From Parapontixanthobacter sp963736595 (GTDB lineage: Bacteria; Pseudomonadota; Alphaproteobacteria; Sphingomonadales; Sphingomonadaceae): a DNA stretch of 64,000 bases. Below the pieces are notes generated by a model. The model saw nothing but the letters and a program-made list of their open reading frames with translations, was not told where the DNA came from and made no database searches. Position numbers and translations under genes: made by a program. The stretch lies in NCBI GenBank assembly GCA_963736595.1, contig CAVTPG010000004.1, positions 34,649 to 98,648 of the forward strand, written 5' to 3'. Positions 36,725-46,123 of the stretch are shown in pieces. Position 1 is the stretch's first letter. Each line of letters opens with the position of its first letter.

Positions 36725-37809
36725 CAGTCGAACACCACCACACTGCGCGCGCTATGCCCTTCGCGCAATTTGTCGAACCCTTCATTCACTTGGTCGAGGC
36801 TGATCCGCTCGGCAATGATCGTATCGAGGTCGAGCAGCCCGCGCATATAGAAATCGACCAGCCGCGGCAGATCGACCGGAAAGTGGTTCATGCCCATGAT
36901 CGCGCCTTGCAATTTCTTGCCCGACAGCAAGTCCATCGCGCCCAATCCGACTTTGCAATCCAGCGGCATCATGCCCAGAATGGTCGCCGTTCCGCCGCGT
37001 TTCAGCACGCCGACCGCCAGCTTGGCCGAGGCCGACCGACCGACCGCTTCGATCGCATGATCGACGCCGCCACCTGACAATTTCACGATTTGCTCGACCG
37101 CATCATCGGCCAGCGCATCGACGGTGTGCGTTGCGCCCAGCACCTTCGCCAATTCGCGCTTTTCCGGCAGCGGATCGGCAGCGATGACTTTGCCCGCTCC
37201 GGCAATTTTGGCGGCATTGACGACCGCCAGCCCAACCCCGCCGCACCCGATAACCGCCACGGTTTCGCCCGGCACCAGCTTGCAGGCATTGAAGATCGCG
37301 CCCGCTCCGGTGGTTACGGCGCAGCCGATGATCGCGGCCCGGTCGAGCGGCATATCCTTGTCGATCGCGACGCAGGCGTGTTCGTGGATCAGCATTTGTT
37401 CGGACAGCGCCGACAAGTTCAGCATCTGACTAACGGCTTGGTCACCGCGCATCAGCCGAGAGGCTTCGGTTTTGCCGCGCCGCGTGTCTCCGCCCAGGCA
37501 CAGGGCCATGCGCCCCGTCACGCAAAACTCGCAATGCCCGCAAAAAGCCGACAGGCAAGAAACGACATGATCGCCGGGTTTGACGGTCTTAACTTCGCTG
37601 CCGACCGCCTTCACGATGCCCGCCGCTTCATGACCCGGCACACACGGCATGGCGTGCGGATAAGTGCCTTCGATGAAGTGCAGGTCCGAATGGCACAGCC
37701 CGCACGCTTTGGTATCGATCAGGACTTCGTGCGGCGCAGGCTCGCCCAGCGTGATGTCGTCGATGACGAGCGGCTGTCCGGCCTGTTCGAGAATGGCAGC
37801 GCGTGGCAT
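36724..37809 (-). CDS. Zn-dependent alcohol dehydrogenase, copy 2
   Basis: The 361-aa protein appears identical to copy 1; only silent changes are seen (for example GCATGATC for GCGTGATC, GGCACC for GGTACC). Both zinc sites and the GCGGVG nucleotide motif are present. Complete conservation of the protein despite DNA changes indicates selection or recent homogenisation. Confidence 0.92.
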   Translation of the reverse strand: MPRAAILEQAGQPLVIDDITLGEPAPHEVLIDTKACGLCHSDLHFIEGTYPHAMPCVPGHEAAGIVKAVGSEVKTVKPGDHVVSCLSAFCGHCEFCVTGRMALCLGGDTRRGKTEASRLMRGDQAVSQMLNLSALSEQMLIHEHACVAIDKDMPLDRAAIIGCAVTTGAGAIFNACKLVPGETVAVIGCGGVGLAVVNAAKIAGAGKVIAADPLPEKRELAKVLGATHTVDALADDAVEQIVKLSGGGVDHAIEAVGRSASAKLAVGVLKRGGTATILGMMPLDCKVGLGAMDLLSGKKLQGAIMGMNHFPVDLPRLVDFYMRGLLDLDTIIAERISLDQVNEGFDKLREGHSARSVVVFD

Positions 37810-37856
37810 TTTTGCTCCTTATTCCCCTCACTTCTGCGAGGGTTGCGTTTGTTAAA

Positions 37857-39182
37857 TCAAGCCGCCGCAGTTGCCGCTGCGCTGCCGCCGCCGCTCCCTG
37901 CAGCCATGCCTTCGCCCATCGTGCGGCCCGATCCGTCGGGATTGGGTGCGTGGCGGGCAAATTCGATGCGAGCGATGGCGCGTTCATGCACCTCGTCGGG
38001 ACCATCGGCCAGCCGCAGCGTGCGCTGATGGGCATAGGCCTGCGCCAGACCATAATCGTCCGACACGCCGCCCCCGCCATGTGCCTGAATGGCGTTGTCG
38101 ATAATGCGCAGCGCCATATTCGGGGCCTGCACCTTGATCATAGCAATTTCCTGCGCTGCGGCCTTGTTGCCGACCTTGTCCATCATGTCAGCGGCCTTCA
38201 GGCACAGGAGGCGCGTCATATCGATGTCGATGCGAGCCTGCGCGATGCGATGCTCCCAGATCGAATGTTTGTAGATCGGCTTGCCAAACGCCTCGCGCGA
38301 TTGCAGGCGGCTGGCCATTTTTGCGATGGCTTCCTCGGCCACGCCAATGGTGCGCATACAATGGTGAATGCGGCCCGGTCCAAGGCGCCCTTGCGCGATT
38401 TCGAACCCGCGTCCCTCGCCCAGCAGCATGGCGGAAGTGGGCACGCGCACATCCTTCAATTCGATTTCCATGTGGCCATGCGGCGCATCGTCATAGCCGA
38501 ACACCGGCAAGTGGCGCAGAATGTCCACACCCGGCGCATCAAGCGGCATCAACACCATCGATTGCTGTTGGTGACGGTTGGCCTCGAAGTCGGTCTTGCC
38601 CATCACGATTGCCACTTTGCAGCGCGGATCGCCCGCTCCGCTGGACCACCATTTGCGGCCATTGATGACGTATTCATCGCCCTCCTGCTTGATCGAGCAT
38701 TCGACATTGGTCGCATCGGACGAGGCCACTTGCGGCTCGGTCATCAGAAAGGCGGAGCGGATTTCACCGTTCATCAGCGGCCCAAGATACTGCTCTTTCT
38801 GCTCGGCCGTGCCGTAGCGATGCAGCACTTCCATATTGCCGGTGTCGGGCGCGGAGCAATTGAAGACTTCGCTGGCCCAGCCGATGCGGCCCATTTCTTC
38901 GGCGCACAGCGCATATTCCAGATTGGTGAGGCCCGGACCTTCGAATTCATAACTGTCATCGACGTGATTGTGGCTGGAATTGCGCGGCGGCATGAACAGG
39001 TTCCAGATGCCCGCGTCCTTCGCCTTGGCTTTCATGTCCTCGACGATCTGGATCACTTTCCAGCGTTCGCCTGCCGCATCCTGACTGGCGTAAGTCGGCA
39101 TATTCGGGCGGACATTGGCTTCGATGAAGTCGCGCACCCGATTGCGCCAATATTGCTGCCGTTCGGTGGGTTCGAAATCCAT
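37857..39182 (-). CDS. Acyl-CoA dehydrogenase (441 aa), copy 2
   Basis: The protein appears identical to copy 1. Silent differences cluster near its 3' end (37970-38075), while long stretches of the rest match base for base, giving a patchy pattern that resembles gene conversion between the repeats. Confidence 0.93.
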   Translation of the reverse strand: MDFEPTERQQYWRNRVRDFIEANVRPNMPTYASQDAAGERWKVIQIVEDMKAKAKDAGIWNLFMPPRNSSHNHVDDSYEFEGPGLTNLEYALCAEEMGRIGWASEVFNCSAPDTGNMEVLHRYGTAEQKEQYLGPLMNGEIRSAFLMTEPQVASSDATNVECSIKQEGDEYVINGRKWWSSGAGDPRCKVAIVMGKTDFEANRHQQQSMVLMPLDAPGVDILRHLPVFGYDDAPHGHMEIELKDVRVPTSAMLLGEGRGFEIAQGRLGPGRIHHCMRTIGVAEEAIAKMASRLQSREAFGKPIYKHSIWEHRIAQARIDIDMTRLLCLKAADMMDKVGNKAAAQEIAMIKVQAPNMALRIIDNAIQAHGGGGVSDDYGLAQAYAHQRTLRLADGPDEVHERAIARIEFARHAPNPDGSGRTMGEGMAAGSGGGSAAATAAA

Positions 39183-39277
39183 CTTTATGTCCTTTGTAAA
39201 GCTGCGTTGCAGTCATCAGTGGCAGAGTGAAACCGATGCGCCAAGTGATGATTTGCGCTTTTTCCGCTGTCCCTACC

Positions 39278-40717
39278 CTAGCGCGGGTGACGATGCGGCG
39301 GCTCGAAATCGGGCGTGGCGGCTTGCTTCATTGCAGCGACGCGGGCTTCATGTTCGGCGCGTCCGATGGGAAAGCGACCCAGCCAGAATGCAGCGATCAG
39401 CGCCAGCACCGTGGTTGCTCCGGCATAAAGCAGGATCATCTCGTCGATCACCCCTTGCGGGACGCTGCCGGGCCGAGCATCCGTGACCAATTGCGAGGCG
39501 GCGATGATCTGCCCGCTGAGGAAGATGCCGACGCCGGTCGCACATTTCTGCACCAGCCAATTGCCGGAATAAAACGATCCTTCCGCGCGTTTGCCGGTGC
39601 GTTCGAGATAGGCTTCCACGATTTCCGCAATCATCGAACTGGCCGAGATCATCACTGTTACGCCCAGCGTATTGGCGAGGATCAATGATGCAAAATACAG
39701 CGTCGTGGAAAGAATGGTGCCGGGTGTCGGCCACAGCCCCAGATACAGCAACAGATAGGGGCTCATTCCGAGTATGACCGCTCCGATCGCACCGATGGCC
39801 GCGCTTTGGGGCTTGCCGAAACGGCGGTGCATCGGTCCTACGACGAAGAACATCAGGATGACGGAGGCAAACAGCGCGACCGGATAAAGGCTGAGCGCCG
39901 CCTGATCCAATTGCCACACGAACAGGTTCACATATTGCGAGATCGAGAACGTCATGCCCTGGCTGATATAAGCGGCCAGTCCGCCCGCCGCGAAGATCAG
40001 AAACGCCTTCTCGCTGAACGCCTCGCGAATGTCGGCAAAGGCGCTGGAAATGCTGAACGGTTCGGGCTTTTTATCCGGGCGATGTGCAACCAGACTGTGC
40101 TGCCCCCAGGCCGATCCGATCACCGACACCGCCATCAGGATCGCGCCGAAGATACCGAAATAGATGTAGCCGCTCTGCTGCAACAGGCCTTCCGGCCCCG
40201 GCATGAACACGGTGTAAGCCAGCACCATCATCAGCAAGCCGCCGATCCAGCCCATCAGGTAGCGATAGCGGAACAATGTGGTGCGCTCGTCATAATCATC
40301 GGTGATTTCGGGGACGAGCGAAGTTGACGGCACTTCGCAGGCCGATAGCAGCAGGCGCACGACAACGGCAGTAGCGAACAGGCCCAGCGCGCTGGGCGCA
40401 TCACCGCCCGGCGGGGACCACAAGACGATCCACGCGACGGCTAGCGGAACAGGCGCAATATACAGCCACGGCAAGCGCCTGCCCCACCGCGAATAAGTCC
40501 GGTCGGAAAGATAGCCAAGGATCGGATCGACGACTGCATCGACCAGCAGCGCGCCCAGCAGGATTTGCCCCACCAGCCCGGCATCCATGCCCAGCACCTG
40601 ATTGTAATAAATCAGCAGGAAGAACGAAAATCCGCTATCCTTGACGCCGAATGCCATCGCGCCAAAGCCGTGAATCAGCTTCAGGCGCATCGGCAAGGGA
40701 CCCGTGACGAAGCTCAA
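39278..40717 (-). CDS. MFS transporter, GPH-like, copy 2
   Basis: The 479-aa protein appears identical to copy 1, with the RTYSRWGRRLPWLYIAP loop. Silent differences cluster toward the 5' half (40275-40520). Divergent from the intact acyl-CoA dehydrogenase gene. Confidence 0.88.
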   Translation of the reverse strand: MSFVTGPLPMRLKLIHGFGAMAFGVKDSGFSFFLLIYYNQVLGMDAGLVGQILLGALLVDAVVDPILGYLSDRTYSRWGRRLPWLYIAPVPLAVAWIVLWSPPGGDAPSALGLFATAVVVRLLLSACEVPSTSLVPEITDDYDERTTLFRYRYLMGWIGGLLMMVLAYTVFMPGPEGLLQQSGYIYFGIFGAILMAVSVIGSAWGQHSLVAHRPDKKPEPFSISSAFADIREAFSEKAFLIFAAGGLAAYISQGMTFSISQYVNLFVWQLDQAALSLYPVALFASVILMFFVVGPMHRRFGKPQSAAIGAIGAVILGMSPYLLLYLGLWPTPGTILSTTLYFASLILANTLGVTVMISASSMIAEIVEAYLERTGKRAEGSFYSGNWLVQKCATGVGIFLSGQIIAASQLVTDARPGSVPQGVIDEMILLYAGATTVLALIAAFWLGRFPIGRAEHEARVAAMKQAATPDFEPPHRHPR

Positions 40718-41042
40718 TAGCTGGCCCGTTGTGGCGCCATGTGCTTACAACTCGCGCACACCATCAAACCGCCTGTCCAGCCCGCTTGGTGCACTCTGTT
40801 TGCGGCTTGGATCACGCCTCTGCTCATGGGAATTCAGTCTATTGGCAAAGGGCGCTTCGTCAACCGCGATCTGCTTGACGTTACGGCATCGGGGAAACGC
40901 TTGCGCGCTCATGCGTTTTAAAGGGAAACCGGCTTGCAGACCAACCGGTATTGGCCTTAACGTTGGCCCCAAGTTCCGCGCAGATCATGCACCTTAAGCA
41001 CCTGCGCAAAGGAATATGACACTCAAGAGGAGACTTGCCGAC
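40718..41042. other. Intergenic region between divergent genes, copy 2
   Basis: Same 325-bp gap as in copy 1 with a few substitutions (for example ACCATCAAACC for ACCAACAAACC). I see no gene, terminator or recognisable operator in it. Confidence 0.6.
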
Positions 41043-42227
41043 ATGGCCGATGCACTCGACACATTCCGCACCGAAACCCGCGACTGGCTCGAAGCCAATT
41101 GCCCGAAAGAAATGCGCGCACCCGTGCGTGATGAAGGCGATGTGTATTGGGGCGGCCGCAACGCCGAATTCAAGAACGATGCGCAAAAGCAATGGTTCGA
41201 GGTGTGCCGTGACAAGGGCTATACCGTGCCGGAATGGCCCAAAGAATATGGCGGCGCAGGCCTGTCCGCTGCCCAAGCCAAGATCCTGCGGCAGGAAATG
41301 GCGACGATCAATGCCCGCCCGCCACTGTCCAGCTTCGGCATCTGGATGCTCGGCCCCGCCCTCCTGAATTTCGGCACCGAAGGGCAAAAGCAGCGGTTCT
41401 TGAATGAAATCGCAGAAGGCAAAATCCGCTGGTGCCAGGGTTATAGCGAACCGGGCAGCGGGTCGGACCTCGTGTCGATGCAAACCTTTGGCGAAGACAA
41501 GGAAGATCACTGGATCGTCAACGGACAGAAGGTCTGGACCTCCTACGCCGATGAAGCCGACTGGATTTTCTGCCTCGTGCGCACCGACAAGCAGAACAAA
41601 TATCAGGGCATCACCTTCATGCTGTTCGACATGGCGAGCGAAGGCGTCTCGACCAAACCGATCCTGCTGATCAGCGGCAATTCCCCGTTTTGCGAAACCT
41701 TTATGGACGATGTGAAAGTCCCCAAATCCTATGGCGAGGATTGCCCCGCTTATGTCGGCGAGATCAATCGCGGCTGGGACGTGGCGAAATATCTGCTGGG
41801 TCACGAGCGCGAGATGATTTCGGGCGCAGGCGGCGGCGACCGGACCAGCGCCATCGGTGCCGCCATGTTGCGCCATGCAGGCGAGCTGGACCCGGTGTTC
41901 CGCGCAGAGCTGGCCATGTTCGATGTCGAAGCGCTGTCTTACGGCGCGATGGGCGAGAAATTCCTCGACGAAATGAAAGCTGGCAAAGGCCATCCGGCAC
42001 AGCCCAACATGATGAAATATGTCGGGACCGAGTTGAACAAGCGTCGCCATGAATTGATGATGTCGGCAGGCGGCTCGCGCAGTCTGGAATGGGACAGCGA
42101 AGAAACCGGCGGCGGCAAACCTTCGCGTGGCTGGCTGCGGACCAAAGCCAACTCGATCGAAGGCGGCACATCCGAAGTGATGCTGAACGTGATCGCCAAA
42201 CGCATCCTCGACTTACCTGGAGCGTAA
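41043..42227 (+). CDS. Acyl-CoA dehydrogenase (394 aa), intact copy
   Basis: Full-length enzyme of the FadE-type group: MADALDTFRTETRDWLEANCP, WCQGYSEPGSGSDLVSMQT (FAD and substrate loop), GQKVWTSYADEADWIFCLVRT, and the end SIEGGTSEVMLNVIAKRILDLPGA. The start at 41043 has AGAGGAGA about 9 nt upstream; an earlier ATG at 41016 has poor spacing. The right boundary of the tandem repeat lies at codon 318, so only this copy keeps its C-terminus. Likely works with the acyl-CoA dehydrogenase at 42662, as FadE proteins often form heteromers. Confidence 0.94.
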   Translation: MADALDTFRTETRDWLEANCPKEMRAPVRDEGDVYWGGRNAEFKNDAQKQWFEVCRDKGYTVPEWPKEYGGAGLSAAQAKILRQEMATINARPPLSSFGIWMLGPALLNFGTEGQKQRFLNEIAEGKIRWCQGYSEPGSGSDLVSMQTFGEDKEDHWIVNGQKVWTSYADEADWIFCLVRTDKQNKYQGITFMLFDMASEGVSTKPILLISGNSPFCETFMDDVKVPKSYGEDCPAYVGEINRGWDVAKYLLGHEREMISGAGGGDRTSAIGAAMLRHAGELDPVFRAELAMFDVEALSYGAMGEKFLDEMKAGKGHPAQPNMMKYVGTELNKRRHELMMSAGGSRSLEWDSEETGGGKPSRGWLRTKANSIEGGTSEVMLNVIAKRILDLPGA

Positions 42228-42264
42228 GCGAAATTTGGTTGCAACAAGCCTTGCGCTGGCCTCG

Positions 42265-42660
42265 ATGATGCAAGAGCCACATACTTTCTTCGAAGGTATC
42301 TTTGTCGGTGAGCAAATAGCTGGTTCAGCTAATGAATCTCAGCTTTCCGGCTTGATGATAGAGGGTGAACGGGCCGTATTGGCAACGTCCGGTGACGGAG
42401 GCTGTGCGCTGTTTACGAATTACCGTTTGATTGTCGGCGAGCAGGCTGGCCTGCTGTCCAAACGATTGCGGGTAAAGGCCATTAGCCGAACCACTATCGC
42501 AGCATACACGATCGACCCCGATACAACGGTCACGCTGGAACTCTTGGGCGGCGTCTTCGGGCGCGCGCGGCTTATATTTGATCCTGACTTCGACCCGATG
42601 CAGCTCAGTCAATGGCTGGGCGAGACACTGGTCGGCAATATATCTAAGGACGAAAGTTAG
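42265..42660 (+). CDS. Hypothetical protein, PH-like fold possible
   Basis: Product of about 131 aa (ATG at 42265; a TTG at 42235 would add ten residues). Strand-rich with FTNYRLIVGEQAGLLSKRLRVKAISRTTIAAYTID, a pattern resembling bacterial PH domains (a 'TnyRli' strand followed by basic residues). It sits between two acyl-CoA dehydrogenase genes on the same strand, ending one base before the next ATG. Role unknown. Confidence 0.6.
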   Translation: MMQEPHTFFEGIFVGEQIAGSANESQLSGLMIEGERAVLATSGDGGCALFTNYRLIVGEQAGLLSKRLRVKAISRTTIAAYTIDPDTTVTLELLGGVFGRARLIFDPDFDPMQLSQWLGETLVGNISKDES

Positions 42661-42661
42661 T

Positions 42662-43801
42662 ATGCCACTTTATCATGACGAAGATCAGGCGATGCTCGCC
42701 GACAGTGCCAAGCAATTCATGGCCGAGGAAGGCTCGATCGCCAAGCAATTGCGCCACTGGCGCGACAAGGATTGCCCCGATGGTTTCGGCCACGCTTTGT
42801 GGGAGCAATTCGGCGAAATGGGCTTTACCGGGATGCTGGTCGATGAAGATGATGGCGGGCTTGGCATGGGCCATGTCGAAGCGGGCATCGTGCTGGAAGA
42901 AATCGGGCGTAATCTGACGCCCTCGCCGTTCCTGACCTCTTCGGTCATCGCAGCGACCGCGCTGAAACACGGCAGCAGCGATGTAAAAGGCCGCTATTTG
43001 CCGGGCCTGATCGAAGGCAAACACGTCTTTGCCGTCGCCATCGATGAAGGCAATAAGCACCGCCCCGAACGCATTGCCATGCGCGCGGAAAAATCGGGCA
43101 ATGGGTTCAAATTGTCCGGGCAAAAGGATTTCGTCATTCACGGGGCCAGCGCGGATATGCTGATCGTTGCGGCGCGGACCGCTGGCGATGACCATGATGC
43201 AGACGGCATCACCCTGTTCGCCGTGCCGAAAGACGCTGCGAATATGAGCCACGACGCGGTGCGTCTCGTCGATAGCTCGGTCGCCACGCATACGAAATTC
43301 GACGGGGTCGAGCTGGACGGTGATGCAGTCATCGGCGAAGTCGATGGCGGGCGCGAAATTTTGAACGCCATGCTGAATGCGGGCCGGATCGGCTCGGCTG
43401 CCGAAGGTGCTGGCGTGGCTGGCGGGGCGATGGACATGACCATCGATTACCTCAAGCAGCGCAAGCAATTCGGCAAGCTGATCGGCGAATTTCAGGCGTT
43501 GCAGCACCGCGCCTCGCACCTTTATTCCGAAGTCGAAATTGCCGGCGCTGTCGTGTTCAAGGCGCAGCAATTGCTGGATGGCGGCAGCGAGCGCGCTGAT
43601 CTGATGGCCAGCGTTGCGAAGGCAAAAGTTTCGCAAGCAGCTGGGCTGGCCGTGCGCGAGGGCGTACAAATGCATGGCGGTATCGGCATGACCGACGAAT
43701 ACGACATCGGCCTTTATATGAAGCGCGACCGCGCTCTGTCCGAATTCATGGGCGACCAATATTATCACGCCAATCGCGTGGCCGATCTAAGCGGATATTA
43801 A
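42662..43801 (+). CDS. Acyl-CoA dehydrogenase (379 aa)
   Basis: FadE-like enzyme: MPLYHDEDQAMLADSAKQFMAEEG, LVDEDDGGLGMGHVEAGIVLEEIGRNLTPSPFLTSSVIAAT, GQKDFVIHGASADMLIVAART, then DYLKQRKQFGKLIGEFQALQHRASHLYSEVE and GVQMHGGIGMTDEYDIGLYMKRD. This smaller, more divergent type often pairs with a larger FadE to make a heterotetramer. Starts directly after the preceding stop; the SDR follows after 8 bp, so one operon. Confidence 0.93.
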   Translation: MPLYHDEDQAMLADSAKQFMAEEGSIAKQLRHWRDKDCPDGFGHALWEQFGEMGFTGMLVDEDDGGLGMGHVEAGIVLEEIGRNLTPSPFLTSSVIAATALKHGSSDVKGRYLPGLIEGKHVFAVAIDEGNKHRPERIAMRAEKSGNGFKLSGQKDFVIHGASADMLIVAARTAGDDHDADGITLFAVPKDAANMSHDAVRLVDSSVATHTKFDGVELDGDAVIGEVDGGREILNAMLNAGRIGSAAEGAGVAGGAMDMTIDYLKQRKQFGKLIGEFQALQHRASHLYSEVEIAGAVVFKAQQLLDGGSERADLMASVAKAKVSQAAGLAVREGVQMHGGIGMTDEYDIGLYMKRDRALSEFMGDQYYHANRVADLSGY

Positions 43802-43809
43802 GGACCGGA

Positions 43810-44622
43810 ATGATGATGAAACTGCACGATTTGTTCGGTCTTGAAGGCCGCATTGCTTTGGTAACTGGCGGCTCTCGCGGCATTGGCAAAATGATCGTCG
43901 AAGGCTTGCTTGAAGCAGGCTGCGCGCGCGTTTATATCGTCGCCCGCAAGAAAGATCAGGTCGATGAAACCAGCGCGGAGCTGGGTGACAAAGTCATCGG
44001 GCTAGTCGGCGATCTGTCGCAGATGGACGGCATTCAGACGCTGGCCGACGAGCTGGCATCGCGGGAAGACAAGCTTGATCTGCTGGTCAATAATGCGGGC
44101 GCTGCCTGGGGTGAGCCGTTTACGGACTTCACAGAAGCCGGGTGGGACCGCACGATGGACCTTAACCTGAAAACGCCGTTTTTCCTGACGCAGAAACTGC
44201 ATCCGCTGTTGAAAGCGGCGGGAACGGTGGATCAGCCTGCAAAAGTCCTGATGATCGCTTCGATCGACGGGATGAAATCAAATCCGTGGCCGACTTATCC
44301 CTATCAGGCATCGAAGGCTGGCCTTATTCACTTGACCCGGCGGATGGCTGCTGAATTGATCCGCGACAATATCGTTGTGAACGGCATTGGCCCCGGCGCC
44401 TTCCCCAGCGCCATGAACCGCGCCGCGCGCGATAACGAAGATCTCGTCAAAAAGGGCATTCCGGCCCGCCGCGTCGGCGTCACTGAAGACATGGCGGCGG
44501 GCGCGATTTACTTGCTCAGCCGTGCCGGTGATTACGTGGTCGGCACGACCATTCCGATCGATGGCGGCGTCGTCAACGCCAATGTCGGCGCTGGCAATTT
44601 CGTCGATCCATCGGGGGATTGA
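43810..44622 (+). CDS. SDR family oxidoreductase
   Basis: Product of 270 aa. Rossmann motif TGGSRGIGKM near residue 20, NNAG in the fourth strand, catalytic Ser in IASIDGM, Tyr and Lys in YPYQASKAGL, and IPIDGGVVNANVGAGN near the end. Probably an NAD(P)-dependent 3-hydroxyacyl or alcohol dehydrogenase in the acyl-CoA cluster. An internal ATG at 43813 or 43816 may be the true start. Confidence 0.9.
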   Translation: MMMKLHDLFGLEGRIALVTGGSRGIGKMIVEGLLEAGCARVYIVARKKDQVDETSAELGDKVIGLVGDLSQMDGIQTLADELASREDKLDLLVNNAGAAWGEPFTDFTEAGWDRTMDLNLKTPFFLTQKLHPLLKAAGTVDQPAKVLMIASIDGMKSNPWPTYPYQASKAGLIHLTRRMAAELIRDNIVVNGIGPGAFPSAMNRAARDNEDLVKKGIPARRVGVTEDMAAGAIYLLSRAGDYVVGTTIPIDGGVVNANVGAGNFVDPSGD

Positions 44623-44631
44623 CGGCTCGCG

Positions 44632-45390
44632 CTATCGGATAAAGTACCCGACGACTTTCCATTTGCCGCCTTCGTCCATCATGACGGCTGTTTCCAGGAC
44701 ATAGGCCGAGTCGGTGTATTTCGTGTCATATTGAACGATTTGGTAATCGCCTTTGGGCGCGTTAGGCGGGTCTTTTTGCGCGGTTACGGCTTTGATCGTA
44801 CGGGTAGAGACGGCTCCCAAGGGCGAACGCACCTGCTTGACCATTTCCGTCCAGTTTTCAGCAGTCACATTTTCCTGAAACGACGTTCCGGCCTGTTCCC
44901 AGCTCGCTTCAAATTCGCGCTTGTCGATCAGCGCAATCCAGTCACGTGCGCTTTCCTCGGCCATTTTTGCAGGTTCTGTCATTGTAACCTCAGCATTGCT
45001 CGTTGTTACCGGGTGATTTGCCGACATGAATATGATGGCTGCTGCGATAGTGGCTAACATGGCTATTCCTCCTATGACCCACGCCTTGTTTAATGGGCGA
45101 CTTGCCGGTGCGGGGTCTGTGGCGTCATTATGTTCGGAGCTTGCCGCAGAGCCTATCCCGATTTCTTCGCGGCCAAGATTTTGGGGGGTCGCTTCATGCT
45201 CGGACAGCAGCCTTGCCGCCTCTTTGCTGCTACCCACCCCAAGTTTTTTGCGGGCCTCTCGCAAATAGTCATTCACCGTATGCACCGACAAATCGAGCTC
45301 GCTGGCGGCGGATTTCGCCGTGTGTCCGGCCAACAGCAAGCGCAGCACGTCCTGTTCGCGCTCGCTTAAAAGGTCGATCCCCCCTGCCAT
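44632..45390 (-). CDS. LuxR-type HTH protein with membrane helix and DUF4019
   Basis: Product of 252 aa. Residues 7-62 form a LuxR/GerE HTH (LSEREQDVLRLLLAGHTAKSAASELDLSVHTVNDYLREARKKLGV). A disordered linker follows, then one membrane helix (about 105-127, VIGGIAMLATIAAAIIFMSA) and a C-terminal DUF4019-like domain (ESARDWIALIDKREFEASWEQAGTSFQ... TMVK-type strands). A membrane-bound regulator with a periplasmic sensor is suggested. The ATG overlaps the gmk stop (ATGA), implying coupled translation. Confidence 0.85.
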   Translation of the reverse strand: MAGGIDLLSEREQDVLRLLLAGHTAKSAASELDLSVHTVNDYLREARKKLGVGSSKEAARLLSEHEATPQNLGREEIGIGSAASSEHNDATDPAPASRPLNKAWVIGGIAMLATIAAAIIFMSANHPVTTSNAEVTMTEPAKMAEESARDWIALIDKREFEASWEQAGTSFQENVTAENWTEMVKQVRSPLGAVSTRTIKAVTAQKDPPNAPKGDYQIVQYDTKYTDSAYVLETAVMMDEGGKWKVVGYFIR

Positions 45391-46058
45391 CAATCCTCGC
45401 TCGTCAATTCGCGTACGAAACTGACGAGGCCGGTTTGGCGCGCACGGCGCAGACGTTCGGAGCGCAAAATGCCGTGAACCTGATCGAAGCATCGTTCAAT
45501 ATCATCATTGACCACCACAAAGTCATAGCCGTCCCAATGGCTGATTTCTGCACGGGCGCGGCTCATCCGGTCATCGATCACGTCATTGGGATCGGTCGCG
45601 CGTGACCGCAAACGATGTTCCAGCGCGCCGATGCTGGGCGGCAGCAGGAACACGCGCACCACATCGACTTCCATCCGCTGATAAAGTTGCTGCGTGCCTT
45701 GCCAGTCGATGTCGAACAGGAAGTCCTGTCCAGCTTTCAGCCCTGCTTTGATCTGCGCTTTGGGTGTGCCGTAATAATGTCCGAAAACCTGCGCCCATTC
45801 GAGCAATTCCTCGGCTTCCACCATCCGATCGAATTCGGCCTTGTCGATAAAGTGATAGTCGCTGCCATCCACTTCGCCGGGGCGCATGGGCCGCGTCGTG
45901 ACCGAGACGGATAGCGCAATTTCGGTATCCTCGCGCAGGATGCGGCGCGCGATGGTGGTTTTGCCCGCGCCCGATGGCGAGGACAGAATAAACATCAGCC
46001 CGCGGCGATGGAGCTTGTCAGGCGAGTTTTTCGTAAAATTGGGGGTCGGCGCGTCCAT
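45390..46058 (-). CDS. gmk: Guanylate kinase
   Basis: Converts GMP to GDP with ATP. It is 222 aa; the P-loop SSPSGAGKTTIARR, the GMP-binding SVSVTTRPMRPGEVDGSDYHFI and the lid region RLRSRATDPNDVIDDRMSRA are present. I chose the ATG at 46058 (MDAPTPNF); the open frame continues upstream without family similarity. Co-transcribed with the LuxR/DUF4019 gene. Confidence 0.96.
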   Translation of the reverse strand: MDAPTPNFTKNSPDKLHRRGLMFILSSPSGAGKTTIARRILREDTEIALSVSVTTRPMRPGEVDGSDYHFIDKAEFDRMVEAEELLEWAQVFGHYYGTPKAQIKAGLKAGQDFLFDIDWQGTQQLYQRMEVDVVRVFLLPPSIGALEHRLRSRATDPNDVIDDRMSRARAEISHWDGYDFVVVNDDIERCFDQVHGILRSERLRRARQTGLVSFVRELTSED

Positions 46059-46123
46059 CGCCGATGCCTGCCGCAAAACACGGTGGCAAATCAAGTGCGG
46101 CGTTTAATCCGCGAACAGTCGGC

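Larger units (their letters stand above)
29781..41997. repeat. Tandem duplication, copy 2 (about 12.2 kb)
   Basis: Direct repeat of copy 1, starting at the junction 29781-29783. There the dehydrogenase sequence CATCCGG joins GGTCCTTGATC of the DUF427 gene, sharing only CGG. It ends where the dehydrogenase continues into unique sequence (CGGCACAGCCC). Differences from copy 1 are scattered, mainly silent, and concentrated in the dipeptidase, dapD and S8 genes. The copy is 5 bp longer. Confidence 0.97.
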
